From Puffinus mauretanicus (taxonomy: Eukaryota; Chordata; Aves; Procellariiformes; Procellariidae): 64,000 bases of DNA. Made by a program: the position numbers and the translations under genes. Under the pieces are notes generated by a model. The model was not told the DNA's origin and did no database searches. It was given only the letters and a program-made list of their open reading frames with translations. Positions 1 through 12,797 of the stretch are shown here, piece by piece (position 1 is the stretch's first letter; each line of letters opens with the position of its first letter). Where the stretch lies: NCBI GenBank assembly GCA_023333565.1, contig JAJKFH010001865.1, positions 7,130,001-7,194,000 on the forward strand. The letters run 5' to 3'.

Positions 1-2299
1 CTGCGGGCTCTTAGGCAGCCGTAACTTTCAAGAGAAGATTCATATTGGAACTAGACTCCCATAAGTAATTGCACTGGTTCAAGATCACTCAAACTTGTTA
101 CCTGCCGCAATTCAGCCATGTGGAGTAACAATAATGTTGTGAATCATTTTGATAAAACCCACCCTCTACATAAAGTGACAAATGTGAGGAGCTTAGAAAG
201 TGTGCATCTTGTCTGGGTCTGCGAGGAAGAGAAGCAGCCTGCTCAATTTCAAAACAATAATAATTAAAAAAAAAAAGGCTAGGAATATAAACATTGATAA
301 ACTTGCCTTACAAATATTATTTTAAACATGTCTATGACAGACTGCTTGAAGTCAAAGCCTAATAAAGCACTTATCTTCAAGAGGACTTCTTACATATTTA
401 AGAGGAAGCACATACTTGCGGGTTCCAGGCACTGAATATTGTGTTCACAACAAGCATTGTGCTACCTGCTGTCTCTGCCTTATTCCAATCGGCATTTCCC
501 TGGGTCCAGATCCCAGGTCAAAAGGCTGTACAGATTGCTGTAATGAGCCAATGACCAAGAATGAGAGAAGGACTGCAGGTTGCATTTTATGTTCATTGTC
601 TTCATGATTCAGAGCGTAAGGTTTTCTATTCTTTGCATACATCTGCATAGCATTATCCATATGTCAACCATAACAAAAGAAAGATAATTAAAACCAGACC
701 GATTGGAATTAATACAAAATAAACAGTTTGCTTAATATCTCTGGCTAATTTATCTTATGAGAAAAGTGAAGCTAATGCTTCCATCTAAGCTGTGTGTGTG
801 GGGGGGGAAATTAGAAAAAAAAAGCAAAATACCTCACCTGAAAACAAACTCCTCTTTGATCCTGTTTTGCTTGAACTGCCAGCACCACTTCTTCTCCAGT
901 ATCATCCATTCCTTCTCTGTCTCTATTTGCTCTCTTCCATGCATCTCTTCTGGCCAACTGTTAAGAGTCTAGTAACATACCAGGATGATTTTTATCAAAT
1001 TAACCAGAAAAGTATTTAAGTCCTTACTTAGAATTTCCATTTGCAAAAAAAGGCTGTGCAATTACTCTCTGCTTCAGCTGTACAAGTTTTGCTCTAGCTT
1101 TTTGTGTCCATGTCTAGTGTATCAAGTCTTTAACTGAAAGATGAATATTTGAATTGAGCTTGCCCAAAATCTCTGGCAGAATTTAAAGCAACTTCATTTT
1201 AGTTCATTAGAGGAGCTTGACATGCCCTTTTATTAATCTCTTCCTATCTAGAGCAAACTGACACTCGAAGCCCTTTTCTGCATATGTCGTTTGCTGCATA
1301 GTATGATCTATTCCTAGGGGGGAAAATTAAGAGCATGCTCAGTGTACCTTTCACTATAGAGGCCTTCATTTCTGTAACTGCACGCACACACACACACAAG
1401 CCATATAGACATTGCACTAGTCAGGTCATGTATTGACTGTGGTGCCTGGCCTTTGTCTATTAATAAATATTCCCTTGGGTTTATTTTTACACTCCAAATG
1501 TCTGAAGAGTTTGAGCTTTGAACCAGACCAGAGCATTGATATAAACACCACACCAGCATGTGCCTTTGCTGTACAGATTATATTCCATTAAAAGAACATC
1601 AGTAAGGTTGAAAAGCCAAGGACTGCGAAGTTAGGAAGCAGACAGTGCCGATTCAGTCCTCTTCAGATACAACCTTTGATTACCTGACTGTATGCTCCGG
1701 TTTCCGTAGGAATCTACTCTCGTTCGGTACAGCTCAAGGCAATGAAATGAGAGCATCTCCTAAAGGTAGCGTCCCCACTCCCCTCATGGCATGTTTTGGC
1801 TGAGATGCAGATCCTAATTTTCAATGATACTGGGACTCAGATGAACAACCCCTCAGAAAGCTGATGAATCAGAAGAAAAATTTATTTCCATTAATTTTTT
1901 TTAAGTTATTATTTGTAAACATCAAACTAGGTATAATAAGTAAAAGAAAACAGCCTTTACCATGGGGCGTGTTGGGCTCATCTAACACAATCACGTTACC
2001 AAGTTCATTTGTGAATAACAGCAAACACACTGATGGCTAAACACGTGGGTGGTTTTTTTCTCCGTTTCCTCTACGATTAAATACACTTCTCTGGGCTAAG
2101 CTACGTCTTTCACCCCCAAACACTGAAAATGCTTTGCGCACTAAAATGTGCTGCAGGTTCATCCCATGTGCTCTTCGGGGCACCATCCCTACCTGCCTCA
2201 TGAGAGCCAGCTGGGGCTGGACAGGCCCCAGGAGAAAGAAACCTGGACAAGGAGGGAAAAGCAGAAGCTCCTGAAGGCTTCCTCCATCTCTGGTCCAGG
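1..2299. other. Intergenic, nothing recognised
   Basis: AT-rich sequence with short chance frames and one CA repeat. In other vertebrates this side of PDLIM5 leads to BMPR1B, but no BMPR1B coding sequence is seen. Confidence 0.6.
1385..1398. repeat. (CA)n microsatellite
   Basis: Seven CA units in intergenic sequence. Confidence 0.85.
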
Positions 2300-2760
2300 G
2301 CACCAGCCTGGCCAAGGCAGGGGACGCCCAAGACCGCGACAGGAGAGGCGTTTCACTCCTCCAGCATCCTCACCGACCGGCCACCGCTCGGTCAAATCGT
2401 AGCTGGTACCTAGCGACCCGCAGCCATTTCAAACAGCAGCGGGGCAGGCAGCAGCAGCGCCGCTGGCCGCAGCCCAAGCCGCCTCCTGGCAGAGGGACGG
2501 CAGTTGTTCTGACTCCCCACCCCTGCCCGCCCAGCTGCAAATACGGCTGGAGCTGGTAGCCGGCGGGAGGGGAAGGGCCGGGGAGCTCTTCCAGATGGAC
2601 AGGAACTCCAAACAAGGCAGCACTGACAAAAATGACAAAGCGGGGTATCAGACTGCGGATTCGCTCTGCGGATCCTCACGCAGTTATTCATCTCTGGCTG
2701 ACATGGAGGAGGATATGAAATCTATGCACTGGGGTAGTGCTGGACAAGGTACATAATCCA
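2300..2760. promoter_or_regulatory. CpG-rich patch, possible promoter
   Basis: A GC- and CpG-rich island in otherwise AT-rich intergenic DNA, with many CG dinucleotides (GACCGGCCACCGCTCGG, AGCAGCGCCGCTGGCCGC, GCCGGCGGGAGGGG). In other vertebrates BMPR1B, which has several 5' non-coding exons, follows PDLIM5, so this could be a promoter of that gene or of a plus-strand gene. Gene assignment is inference from synteny. Confidence 0.4.
2403..2756 (+). CDS. Uncharacterised coding-like frame (MDRNSKQGSTDK...)
   Basis: The plus strand is open from after TAG (2400-2402) to TAA (2754-2756), 117 codons. The only in-frame ATGs lie in the second half, the first at 2595. From that ATG there are 53 codons: MDRNSKQGSTDKNDKAGYQT, then DSLCGSSRSYSSLADMEEDM. 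The composition (Ser, Asp, Lys, few rare residues) looks like real protein. GT at 2749-2750 (CAAG|GTACAT) could be a donor, and the upstream CTCTTCCAG could be an acceptor just before the ATG. A second ORF in the same frame begins four bases after the stop (2760-2957, 65 codons, starts MDQKERWICLTVS). I do not recognise it. It may be a first exon, a conserved short ORF, or chance in GC-rich DNA. Confidence 0.3.
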   Translation: MVPSDPQPFQTAAGQAAAAPLAAAQAASWQRDGSCSDSPPLPAQLQIRLELVAGGRGRAGELFQMDRNSKQGSTDKNDKAGYQTADSLCGSSRSYSSLADMEEDMKSMHWGSAGQGT

Positions 2761-2957
2761 TGGACCAGAAGGAGCGATGGATTTGTTTAACCGTGAGCCG
2801 CAGCAAAGAGCTTCCAGAAATTTGTCAGCTCCCAGAGCAGCTGGATGCCCCTCGCACTGGGGCACGGCTTAGCTCGGACGCCCAGTGCTCCCTCATGCAG
2901 CATTTTAAACAGCATGTGGAGAACAGCAGCTCCAACTTTGCACCCAGCAATAGGTAA

Positions 2958-5900
2958 AAAGCTTAATTTTAACAATTAGATGAGATTTTCCAGTCCATTT
3001 CATCTGCTGCGAGTTATGGTACTGCACAAGGGCTGCAGCAGCTCAAGGTGCGTTTCCCACTCACAGACCCACGGAGCTGCTCTGCAAATCTCCGCATGGA
3101 CTTTAGCAGAGGTGGCCACGCCAGGAGCTGGAAGAAGTTCAGAGAAGCAAAGCCCTGGGGGAATTTGAGGTAGGGCTGCTGCCTACAGACAGCACAGGAT
3201 GGGACGGTGTAATTTGAAGTAGCAGCCGGCACTGGTAAACAACACTCGCTTCAGCCTCTGGGTAGCCCAGGATCAGCTGATGACAAAAAGAGATTTGTTT
3301 GTGCTCCCAAGTACATCATGAAGATGAAAAAGCTATTTGACCTCAAAGAAAAAAGCTGGCAGAAGAAAAATGCGCACAATTTGGTGATGAATATAAATGC
3401 AGAATAGGGAAGGGAGGAAAGTCCCTTCCCACGAGGCTGCGAGGTCTCCGTCCCCCTTAGGAGCATCCTCAGCTCCTGCCTGCTGTTTTACCTTGCCCTC
3501 CCCAAATCATCCCCTTTTTTCAGACCATGGTCTCATGAATCTCTGACAAGAAACAACTGGCAAAACGGCATGATTCGCACAAGCTCTTGCCCTTTTTCTA
3601 AACACCAAACTGTTTCCGATGTCACCTCCCCTTTCCTCCTGTCACCGTGCCCCATCTCCTGGCCTCTGCTGCAGCTCGCTTTTCCCTTCTGTCTCTACGG
3701 TGACTGAAAGCACAACTAAAAATTGCTGCCCAGCAATTGCTGCCTTTTCTCCCTTCTAGGAGTAAGACAGGAGCTTACCGTATACCATGGGAAGACATGA
3801 AGGACAGAATAGTAAACACCCTTACTGGTCAAAGAAACTAATTTGGAGTGCCGATTTCCACCCTGGTTGATTTTGCAAACCCCTGCCAGGAAGAAGTTAG
3901 AGTCTTCTCTCAACATGCTCCCTGAAAAACAGATAATTTATTACGTTAACTCATACACATATTGATAGAGTAGGCTCACACTTGCACTGAACAGCGATTA
4001 GCCCTGAACTGAAATTAATTTAAAAATCTAACCTATACATCAGCCTCCAAAGACGTATTTTTGGCTCTCTGGATGTGGGAGAGCAAAGGCTCAGTGTCAC
4101 CAGGGTGCTGCTGGGCGGAGGGATGGGAGATGAACAGCAGAAAGGCAGCGAGCAGGGGCATTTGTTGGGATGAACTGGCCTGGCTGGCTGCTTCTGCCAA
4201 GATCTCCGCAGTGGCAGGACCTATCCAAAGAAAGGAGCTGGAGCCTGGATGCAGTTGGCAATCCACAGCTCCCATATATTGATTTTCATTTTACTGTTTG
4301 CACCCTTTGTGTAGTGGAGCTACGATTACCACATCTATCCCATCACGTTCCAAATTATGACTCGGTTTCACGGTAGTACTACAACATCGTCTAACTAGCG
4401 ATCCAACGCTTCCACAATACACCACAATCCTTGAATGCTAACTGCCATTGAACACAAAAATACAAGATTCTCCTACTACAATCATGTAACTGCCTAGAAG
4501 ATGAATACGGTATTCGGAAACCTATTGCAAAGCTCTTGAGACCTTGTATAAAACAAACTTTAAGCAAGAAAATACGTTATTGCTGGTTTTTTGGGGAAGT
4601 ATCATAGACTTCATCAGAGCATCCTTGGAAACTGATCTCCACCAAGACACCACAGACATCCACAGACATCCACTTAGAATAAATGAAAAAGGAAAGAATC
4701 AAAAAATAACATCTCTCCAAATTTTGCAGAGGGAGCTTCTAGCCAACTATGAGATGCATTTTATTAAAAGTGGGGGAAAAGCCCTTGATTTCCCACATAC
4801 CTGGGAAAATATATAAATAGATAAGGAAGAATATGTAAGGTTTAAAGACAAATTTGCAGCCTTATTGTAGTATCATTTTACTTCCATCGATATACACTGA
4901 ATTATTTCAGAGAAAGCCCAATCTATTTGCTTCTCTAGATACCACTGGTCAGATTTCTGAGTAATCCTCTACTGATTGTTGGTGCGTACCACATGGGGAA
5001 AAAAGTCACCCAGCAGATTCACTTCACTGGAGTTGTTTAAAGCAAGTGTGAGTCCAAGATTGGACCCTAGGTGCCGTAAATATTAAATTGCTCTATTTTA
5101 TACCCTACCTGCCTCCAACAGACACAGGCTGAGAATATACAAAGAAAAGCAGGCCCTATATTAAAAAAAAAAAAAAAAATCCCGCCCTATAAGATGTAAT
5201 TTATTTTTTCCACATAGCAGGAGAGGGTAAGTGATTGCTTCATGTGTCATGATCAACATTTCTAATAACGGGACTCCAGAATACTCCAGTAATTTTTGAG
5301 AGATTTGAATAATTCTCAATCCACCCTTAAAGGACACTTTGAAGGGTTTACATAATTTGGAGAAATGCTGCTAGGACAACATAAATGGCATGAAAAGCTG
5401 AAGAACTCTGATGTGGGTAAAACCTGCAGAGAGTACCTCAACTTAGTGCAAGTATCAATAGTTCATCTTTCATGCAGAGCCAAATTATTAATGAATTTAC
5501 CATCCTTTTTATTCTCAGAGAATATTGATCCAAGCAGAGGATGAGTACAAAAATTTTATGTTCTATTGGAGTGGAAGTGTATAACAATTCAATTAAATTA
5601 CATTGAATCAGCAAGGTGCTAGAGTAGGCAGATTAGTATCAGGGAAAGACTTTCACTTTCTTACCTGACCTGTCATGGTTCGTCCAGAGGCACTGAGCAT
5701 CTGAGATTTGAGAAATGAAATACACTGTTAGGAAGCAGTGTTACTTCTTGTAGTGGTGTTCCCGTCTGTGGGTAGCATGGTTCAACTGTTTTGTCATCTG
5801 CCAAACGAGAGCTTTCCTTCAAGTAGCTTTGTGACACTTAATGGAAATCCTGCTGAAACCAAGGGCCCAGATCCGTAGTTTAAGTCTGATCTCACTCATT

Positions 5901-8310
5901 GGGCAAATGTAAACATAAAATTAATGTAGTTTTGATACCAGTCATTTTTAATTTGGAGGGGAATAAGTTGAAATCAGTGAGGCTGTGTCTGCTTAGGTTA
6001 TCAATGATTTTGGCCCTACGCTTATTTTCATGTGTTCCCCTTTTACTTGATGGATTTCAAGGGAAAGAAAGGAGTTTATGTGGGATATAATTACCGCTTT
6101 GGTCTAGTATCTTGAGTTATTTTTCCAGCGGAAACTTCTGGGTGGGAAAACTTGACACTTTGGAAAGTGTGCCAAAATTTAGTGCAAGTTTATATTTACC
6201 AAAGGAACATTTGACATTTCAGTGATGCATCACAAAGAGAAATAAGGGACACACCTGACAGGATTATCTTGTACTGAAATACTTTAAAACAAACAATAGC
6301 ACTGCCCAGCAGTAAGAAAAAGAGAAGCAAAGGCATGAGTACTGAAAATAAGTGTGATCCTATGGAAAGTGTGAATGTTACTCAGAGCACAATGACACAA
6401 ACCTTAGTTTCACAGTATAGGAGAAACCTTTTAAAACATACCCAAAATGTTAGATATTTTTAAAGAGTTTAAGGTATTTCCCATGCAAATACAAAAGCGC
6501 TTTATTACAACTTGCATACCTTACCATCTTAAATATTTTTGAAAAAAATCGTATGGAAAATGTTTTTCCAAATCAGCCATGTGTAGATTTTAGCATGGTG
6601 ATTTTAAATTTCTTTAGAGACATTTTTGCTTGCACTCCATCTTATTGTAACAAGCCATTCTGACACAAGTAAAACTTTCATGAGACCCCTAACAACAGAC
6701 AGTGGTTTTCTATCCCCAAACAGCCATACACGTGCTAGATTTGGGCTTATCAGAGATGTGAATACTTTGCCCTATTTTTCAGTCATCAACACAGTTTCCC
6801 ATCTATGCCAACCTCAACTTTCATGGCAAATGATAATGAAAAAGACCCTTAGGCAAAGCAGTAAAGAGCAATATAAAAGCTCATTATAAGCCCAATTCAT
6901 AAAATTACAAGCTGTAGTGTGCAGTATGCACAAGTAAAACTGAAAACCAAGTTCAAGCATACCAAACGAGATTATAAACTAGCTGTTGTTTTTCTGTCTG
7001 GGAAAAGCAATTCTTTAACGAGCTTGGAAACACAGCTAAATATTTTCTTTCATAAATTTGAGAAAAAGGCATACCACTTTTGAGACTTCTGCTGGGCAGC
7101 TTTTTCTCCTCTCTCTTTTCCTCTTTTAAATTTTAAATACTGCATAGGAACCATTTGCTCTGTGAGGTTCCCATAGTTAGGACCAAACCCTTCTCAGAGG
7201 AATTTTGGCACCTTATTAATTAGTTGGTTATGAGAAGGAGCTGCACTCTTTCAGTGACTCCTATTTTGCCATCAGTAAAGTGTGATCCCATAATAAATTT
7301 CCATCAAGCAAACTATTTCTGGTAATTCCCCCTAATTAACACCAGACTGCTAATAATAAATTAGGCCCTATGTGTTTCTGATATAACCAAGATCTTGTCT
7401 GAGCACAAGATATTAACCAATGTCCCGAGAAAGTAAAACTCGAACCTAAATTAAGCCTTTGCTGGTAAAAGGATTTATATGCAATTTTGCGAGAAACCCT
7501 TTGAAGATCTCATACAGGGCATTTTGACCAGCAAACATTTTGAGTGACAGAGAGATTTGTTCTGTGCTGAGCAGTGAAAGTGGATTTATTGTGAAAACAC
7601 ACCGTTGAGTTTTAAACCTATAAATCTTACACTGGATTACAGTGTCTTAATGAATGAATGACAGATCTCTTTTTTTTGTCGGTGCATTTTAATGTTACAT
7701 GACGTTGTGATTGATAGAAACCAAACCTTTGCCATTAAAATGTCAAATGCAGACTTGATGCCTTTAAAAGTTTGGCTTCTGGAGTTTAATATACTGTTTG
7801 CAAATAGACTTGCATTTGTCTCATTCATAGCCTAAACACTGAAGGGGAGGCAAGTTTTCTGTAAAGTTGCCTCTAAATTTTATAGAGCTGTGTGCAGTGT
7901 TTTCCTTTGCTTGTGTAAATAAAGGTAGAAAACAACAGTGCATTTGCCTAGCTAAGAGATACTCAGCTAAGGAGAGTCTTACCAGGCTGGTATTATCATG
8001 AAGTAATTGGCCATGTTATAGTAGACGGTTAAGTATCCCGCGGTGAAAGCGGAGACTGCTGCGTGCCAAGGCTAAGTACAGTATCAGATAATGCTTGCCA
8101 GAGCAGGCAGTATTTCCTTGAATAGTCTCAACCTAGGAAAAATATTAAACACTTCTTAACAAGCATTGCAAAGTATTCTAGATGGGCAGTAGAATCAAGT
8201 AAAGATAGCAAATAAATAGTAATTGGCTAATACTGAGTTTTACATCGTTGCATATTCTACAGTGTTCAATACCGTATTTCCATCTTTCATTCCATCTTGA
8301 GAAAAGATGG
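2958..8310. other. Intergenic, nothing recognised
   Basis: AT-rich sequence. No exon, RNA gene or transposon is recognised apart from a poly(A) run. The frames at 3251-3466, 4033-4282 and 8248-8310 have no family resemblance. Confidence 0.6.
5163..5179. repeat. Poly(A) run, 17 bases
   Basis: Homopolymer A in intergenic sequence; no retroelement body is recognised beside it. Confidence 0.85.
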
Positions 8311-8900
8311 AGAATCAGAGACTCACTGAGATTGGAAGGGGCCTTTGGAGATGAAGGGACCTTGTCTAGCCCAAGGGCCGTGTCCAGTCAGGTTTTGAAT
8401 ATCTCCAAGGACAGAGAGTCCGCAATCTCTCTGGGCAACCTGTACCAGTGTTGTCCATCCTCACAGTTGTCCCGTCACTATGTACCATTGAGCCGAGTCT
8501 GGCTCCATCTTCTTTACTTCCCCCCTCCAGGTATTTGTACACATGGATGAGATCCCTTCTGAGCCCTCTCTTCTCCAGGCTGAACAATATCAGCTCTCTC
8601 AGCCTCTCCTCATATGACAAATGCTCTAAGACCTTAATCGTCTTCCTAGCTCTTCACTCCAGTACATCCACGTCTCTCTCGTACTGGCGAGACCAGCACT
8701 GGACCCAGCACTCCAGATGTGTCTCATCAAGGCTGAGCATAGAAGAAGGATCACCTCCCTCTATCTGCTGGCAATGCTCCACCTAATGGACCCCAGGAGG
8801 CTGGTGGTCTTCCTTGTCACAAAGGGGACATCACTGGCTCATGGTTAACGTGGTGTCCACCAGGACCCCCAGGTCCTTTTCTGTAAAGTAAACCTTCATT
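8311..8900 (-). mobile_element. CR1 LINE fragment, older copy
   Basis: A second CR1 copy in the same orientation, more diverged than its neighbour. The minus strand shows [21 protein letters not shown] and DLIHVYKYLEGG, the same C-terminal ORF2 region. The 3' end is near 8311 (AATCAGAGACTCACTGAG on the plus strand) and the 5' end is lost near 8900, at the CCCAGGTCCTTTTC block. Several stops and indels are present. Only about 35 bases separate it from the next CR1. Confidence 0.88.
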
Positions 8901-8936
8901 CTACCCCAAAAAACTGAAGAACAAGCAACTCAAATG

Positions 8937-9715
8937 ATATAGAATCATAGAATCACTTAGGTTGAAAAAGACCTTTAAGATCATCAAGTCCAACCATCAA
9001 CCTAGCAGTGCCAAGTCCACCACTAAATCATGTCCCTAAGCACCACTTCTACACGTCTTTTAAATACCTCCAGGGATGGTGACTCAACCGCTTCCCTGGG
9101 CTGCCTGTTCCAAGGCTTGACCACTCTTTCAGTAAAAAGACATTTCCCATGGTGCAACTTTAGGACGTTTCCTCTTGTCCTGTCAGTTGTTACTTGGGAG
9201 AAGAGACCAACACCCACCTCGCTACAACCTCCTCTCAGGTAGTTGTAGAGCATGATAAGGTCTCCCCTCAGCCTTCTTTTCTCCAGACTAAATAGTCCCA
9301 GTTCCCTCAGCCGCTCCTCATAAGACTTGTGCTCCAGACCCTTCACCAGCTTCGTTGCCCTTCTCTGGACACACTCCAGCACCTCAATGTCCTTCTTGTA
9401 GTGAGGGGCCCAAAACTGAACACAGTGTTTGAGATGCGGCCTCACCAGTGCCGAGTACAGGGGCACGATCACCTCCCTGCTGCTGCTGGCCACACTCTTT
9501 CTGATACAGGCCAGGGTGCCATTGGCCTTCTTGGCCACACTGCCGGCTCATGTTCAGCCGGCTGTCGACCGGCACCCCCAGGTCCTTTTCCTCCGGGCAG
9601 CTTTCCAGCCACTCTTCCCCAAGCCTGTAGCGTTGCATGGGGTTGTTGTGACCCAAGTGCAGGACCCGGCACTTGGCCTTGTTGAATCTATTCACGTGTA
9701 CAATCATGACTTTCT
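8937..9715 (-). mobile_element. CR1 LINE fragment, 3' part of ORF2
   Basis: A 5'-truncated chicken-repeat-1 LINE on the minus strand. Its 3' end at 8937-8955 carries the CR1 tail (ATTCTATGATTCTAT when read on the minus strand). The minus strand encodes the reverse transcriptase C-terminus: [19 protein letters not shown] in one frame (9707 to about 9545), then [48 protein letters not shown] and [20 protein letters not shown] in another (9538-9023). A frameshift near 9540 and a short internal deletion before FTERVVK show it is dead. It lies just downstream of the PDLIM5 3' end in the same orientation. Confidence 0.93.
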
Positions 9716-10099
9716 TTTACTGACTATGATTCAGAAAAGAAAACGACCAACAACCACAAAACAACTGAGGACAGATAGAGAGGGGTTTTGTGTTGGGTTT
9801 ATTTGTTTTGTTTTTTATTTGTGATTAAATTTGCAAACGCAAACAGCCAAAATTTGATGCCAAAGACTATTAAAGACAAGCAAGGAAATCACCAGGACTT
9901 AGCAGCTGGTGGTTTAGCATAAAACAATGGAAAAAAAGGAAATTCAAACAAGTAATCTGTGAATTGATGTAGTTCCCCTTCTTACTAGTTTGCAAAGCCA
10001 CTCATATGGCTAGATGATGCGAGTAGCTCCATGAAGAAACAAGTACACAACTGAACAGACCAACACACACTGAACCACAACTCAACTTTTGCTTTTAAG

Positions 10100-10105
10100 T
10101 TTATT
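10100..10105 (-). terminator. Distal poly(A) signal of PDLIM5
   Basis: AATAAA on the minus strand. About 20-40 bases downstream (lower coordinates) is a GT-rich stretch (TTGTGGTTCAGTGTGTGTTGG, roughly 10085-10060), the classic arrangement for 3' end cleavage. Confidence 0.55.
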
Positions 10106-10127
10106 GCATTGTTATATTAAGCATTTA

Positions 10128-10135
10128 TATTTACA
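10128..10135 (-). promoter_or_regulatory. Candidate Pumilio site in 3' UTR
   Basis: TGTAAATA on the minus strand, a perfect Pumilio consensus (UGUANAUA), about 25 bases before the distal poly(A) signal. An eight-base match can arise by chance in AT-rich sequence. Confidence 0.3.
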
Positions 10136-10448
10136 CATAATTCTGAATTATTTAGTTACAATATACTGAAACTGTCATCATGATTCAATTATGCACTTAT
10201 AAAGACCTTCTACCTTCAGAGTTAAACCCGATTCTCTTACAGGCAGTTTTGAAAGAAAAATACTTACTGACTGAAAATGCATGCAAAAAACTACAGTAGT
10301 TACGTTACTAACATGTTTCTCCTGACTTTCTAACATTCCCTCAAAACATGAATGCTATACATGTGTTGTATGAAAAATAGTTGGGAATCTCACGAAATCC
10401 CCAAATGATGATGGAACGGTGCTGATTTTTGCTATGTCAAGTCTGCAG

Positions 10449-10560
10449 TCAAATATACATATGTATATGTGCATATATACGTATGTCTCTCAATGTACAT
10501 GCATACGTGTGCCTGTATAGAGTAGTATATATAAACACATACACACACTCATACCCCGAA
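10449..10560. repeat. Alternating purine-pyrimidine AT/GT-rich stretch
   Basis: Repeated ATATAC, CATATG, TGTGCA and CACACA units inside the presumed 3' UTR. Such sequence can adopt unusual DNA structure and in RNA gives GU/AU-rich elements. Confidence 0.6.
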
Positions 10561-12745
10561 AGATTCTAGAGGTAAATATGCAGGCTTACAAATAAAACAA
10601 AATACAAAGATACCAGTATGAAATAGTCCTAAACAAAAAAAGGTAATAAATATTCAGTGAGATATATGGCATTATTATAAAGTGCTCTACTAAAATCTCA
10701 CTTATTAAAATAACGATAAAAATTATGTTCCTTTTAGTGGATTTATATAATTTGATAGAGCCATTAAATATTCATTATGTATCAGTGACTCTATGCTTCC
10801 TTTTAAATTTTAAACAAATAGATAAAAGCAGAAATTAAAAGGCGAAGCAGATAAATGAAGCAGTACTATCGGAGCCTTTCAGGCTTTTGTCCTCAAATTC
10901 ATTAACGCCTGCAAAATTTCAAACCCTAGAGCGTATGGATTAAGAAATATAATTCCAATTAAAACTATGCAACTAAACAAAATTCAATTTGATTTTAAGG
11001 ACAATGACAAACTGAAAAGTTTCTATCCTACTTTAAAATAGCGAGTTTGAATTGCAGAAATTACTGAACGCCTTATGCTGTGCATTCCCAGCCTCTTTCC
11101 TCACCCATGTGCAATATAGCTCCACTGAAACCTAGTCCCTAGGTCTCATTTCTCCACATTCCACCTAATTTCAAAAGCAACCTGGCTCACATATTACCGT
11201 ATCCTGTCCAGTCTGCTTCTACCCTTCTGATTTTCAGCCAAACTCACAACAGGGTACATCTACAAGAGTGTAAACATTTTAAACAGCTTTATGCCATTTC
11301 TTCCGTACCACCAGAAGTTAGAAAAAGGAACGTGGTAGTATTGAAGAAAAAAGACTTCAGGAAATAAAGTGAAACAGCCCCACAACGTGAACCTGTCTCG
11401 ATGAATTAATAAGAAAGCCAAATATCTTTTCATATTCCTTGTTACAATTGCTTTACTCAACCACAGCAATTTTTTTGTGATTTTCCCCATGGTTTTATGT
11501 ATAAACCTGTCCTTTGTATCAGTAAAAAAAAAAAACCACAACAACAAAACCAGTAAATGGTTACTTTTAATGTCTACTGGAAAGAGCACTAAAAACTAAC
11601 GATTCGGCTCTGACATCCCAGTTGAATTAAATAGCATGTAAATTCAGTTTCCCTCAGGAATCTGATCTGGCCCTGAGAGGGCCCCCTTCTCTGTTGTGCA
11701 ACTCTGCTGGAGCGAAATTCACCCGTGCAGAGGGTCACCACCTCTTCCCCATCTGCCTACAACTGCTCCATACCACTTAAGCCCTAATTTGAAGTTAAGT
11801 GGGACTTAGCTGCTGCGCAGGTCTTGCGCTGACTCTCGGTATGGAGGCAAAATTCATATCAAGCCACAGAATTGGCTACGTCCCCTGGCTCGCAGTAAAC
11901 GCATAATGACAGCATTGTCTCTCTGCTCCCTTGCAAGAAGGTACTGAGAGATACTGAGCTGCCTGACTCGATATTGTATTATTCAACAATATATTCCCTA
12001 CATCTGGAGGAAAAGAGAGAAATAAAACCTAAACTAATAAAAATCTTAACAGCTGAGCTAGAAAGTAAGTTTTCGGTACACTACCTGGCACACCACCAAT
12101 ATACATATTCATGAGCTACATGGTAAAGAATGTACTGAGAGAAAAACAATGTCCTCAGTTGCACTTCAGCAGTTTCCCTCATTCAACATCAGAGTCTCAC
12201 ATTCTCGATATAAAACACTGTTACCTGCAGATTCAGAGCAATTTCCCCTTCCCAAGGCACTTTAAACCATCTAAAACCTGAACTGAGAACATAAGAGTGT
12301 AACTCCCCGCTCCCTTATTTTTAAGATCTGATCTGACATTTCCATCCTGTCAAATACACCTTCACTAGCAGGTTTTTTGGCCAGTGTTCTGGTAGTACAT
12401 GAGTTAAGGAAGAGTATCCCATTTATGTTTTCTTCTAAGTGGCATCTTCTAAACTATTCTTGTTCACTAGCATAGCCATTGCCCCATTTAACTGCTTTGT
12501 AAAAATCTCTGTCCTTTGCAGACCCATCAGAGATTTAACTGCAAAGGCACAGGTACATGTAATTGTGCAGGAGACTTCACGTATACGAGTATCAGATAAA
12601 AATATCAGTTGACGAACTATATATTCCGTGTAATCTTATCTTTGCTTCGAGTTCCTTTTAATGGAGTTTAGCCGCAATACTTCTAGACACACTTTAGAAA
12701 ACATCAGCACAATAAAGTGATCTGGATCGCTGAAGCCAATCTCCT

Positions 12746-12797
12746 TTTATTTGTTGAATAGCAGCAAAACCAAGACTTGTAATACCAGGTATTTATT
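12746..12797 (-). terminator. Possible proximal poly(A) signals of PDLIM5
   Basis: Two AATAAA hexamers on the minus strand at 12797-12792 and 12751-12746, 320-375 bases after the stop codon. Downstream sequence includes CTTGGTTTTGCTGC, which is moderately GT/T-rich. Use is not proven. Confidence 0.3.

Noticed and set aside
9329..9824. Plus-strand frames of 118-131 codons over the CR1
   Set aside because: Antisense shadows of the CR1 reverse transcriptase frame on the minus strand.
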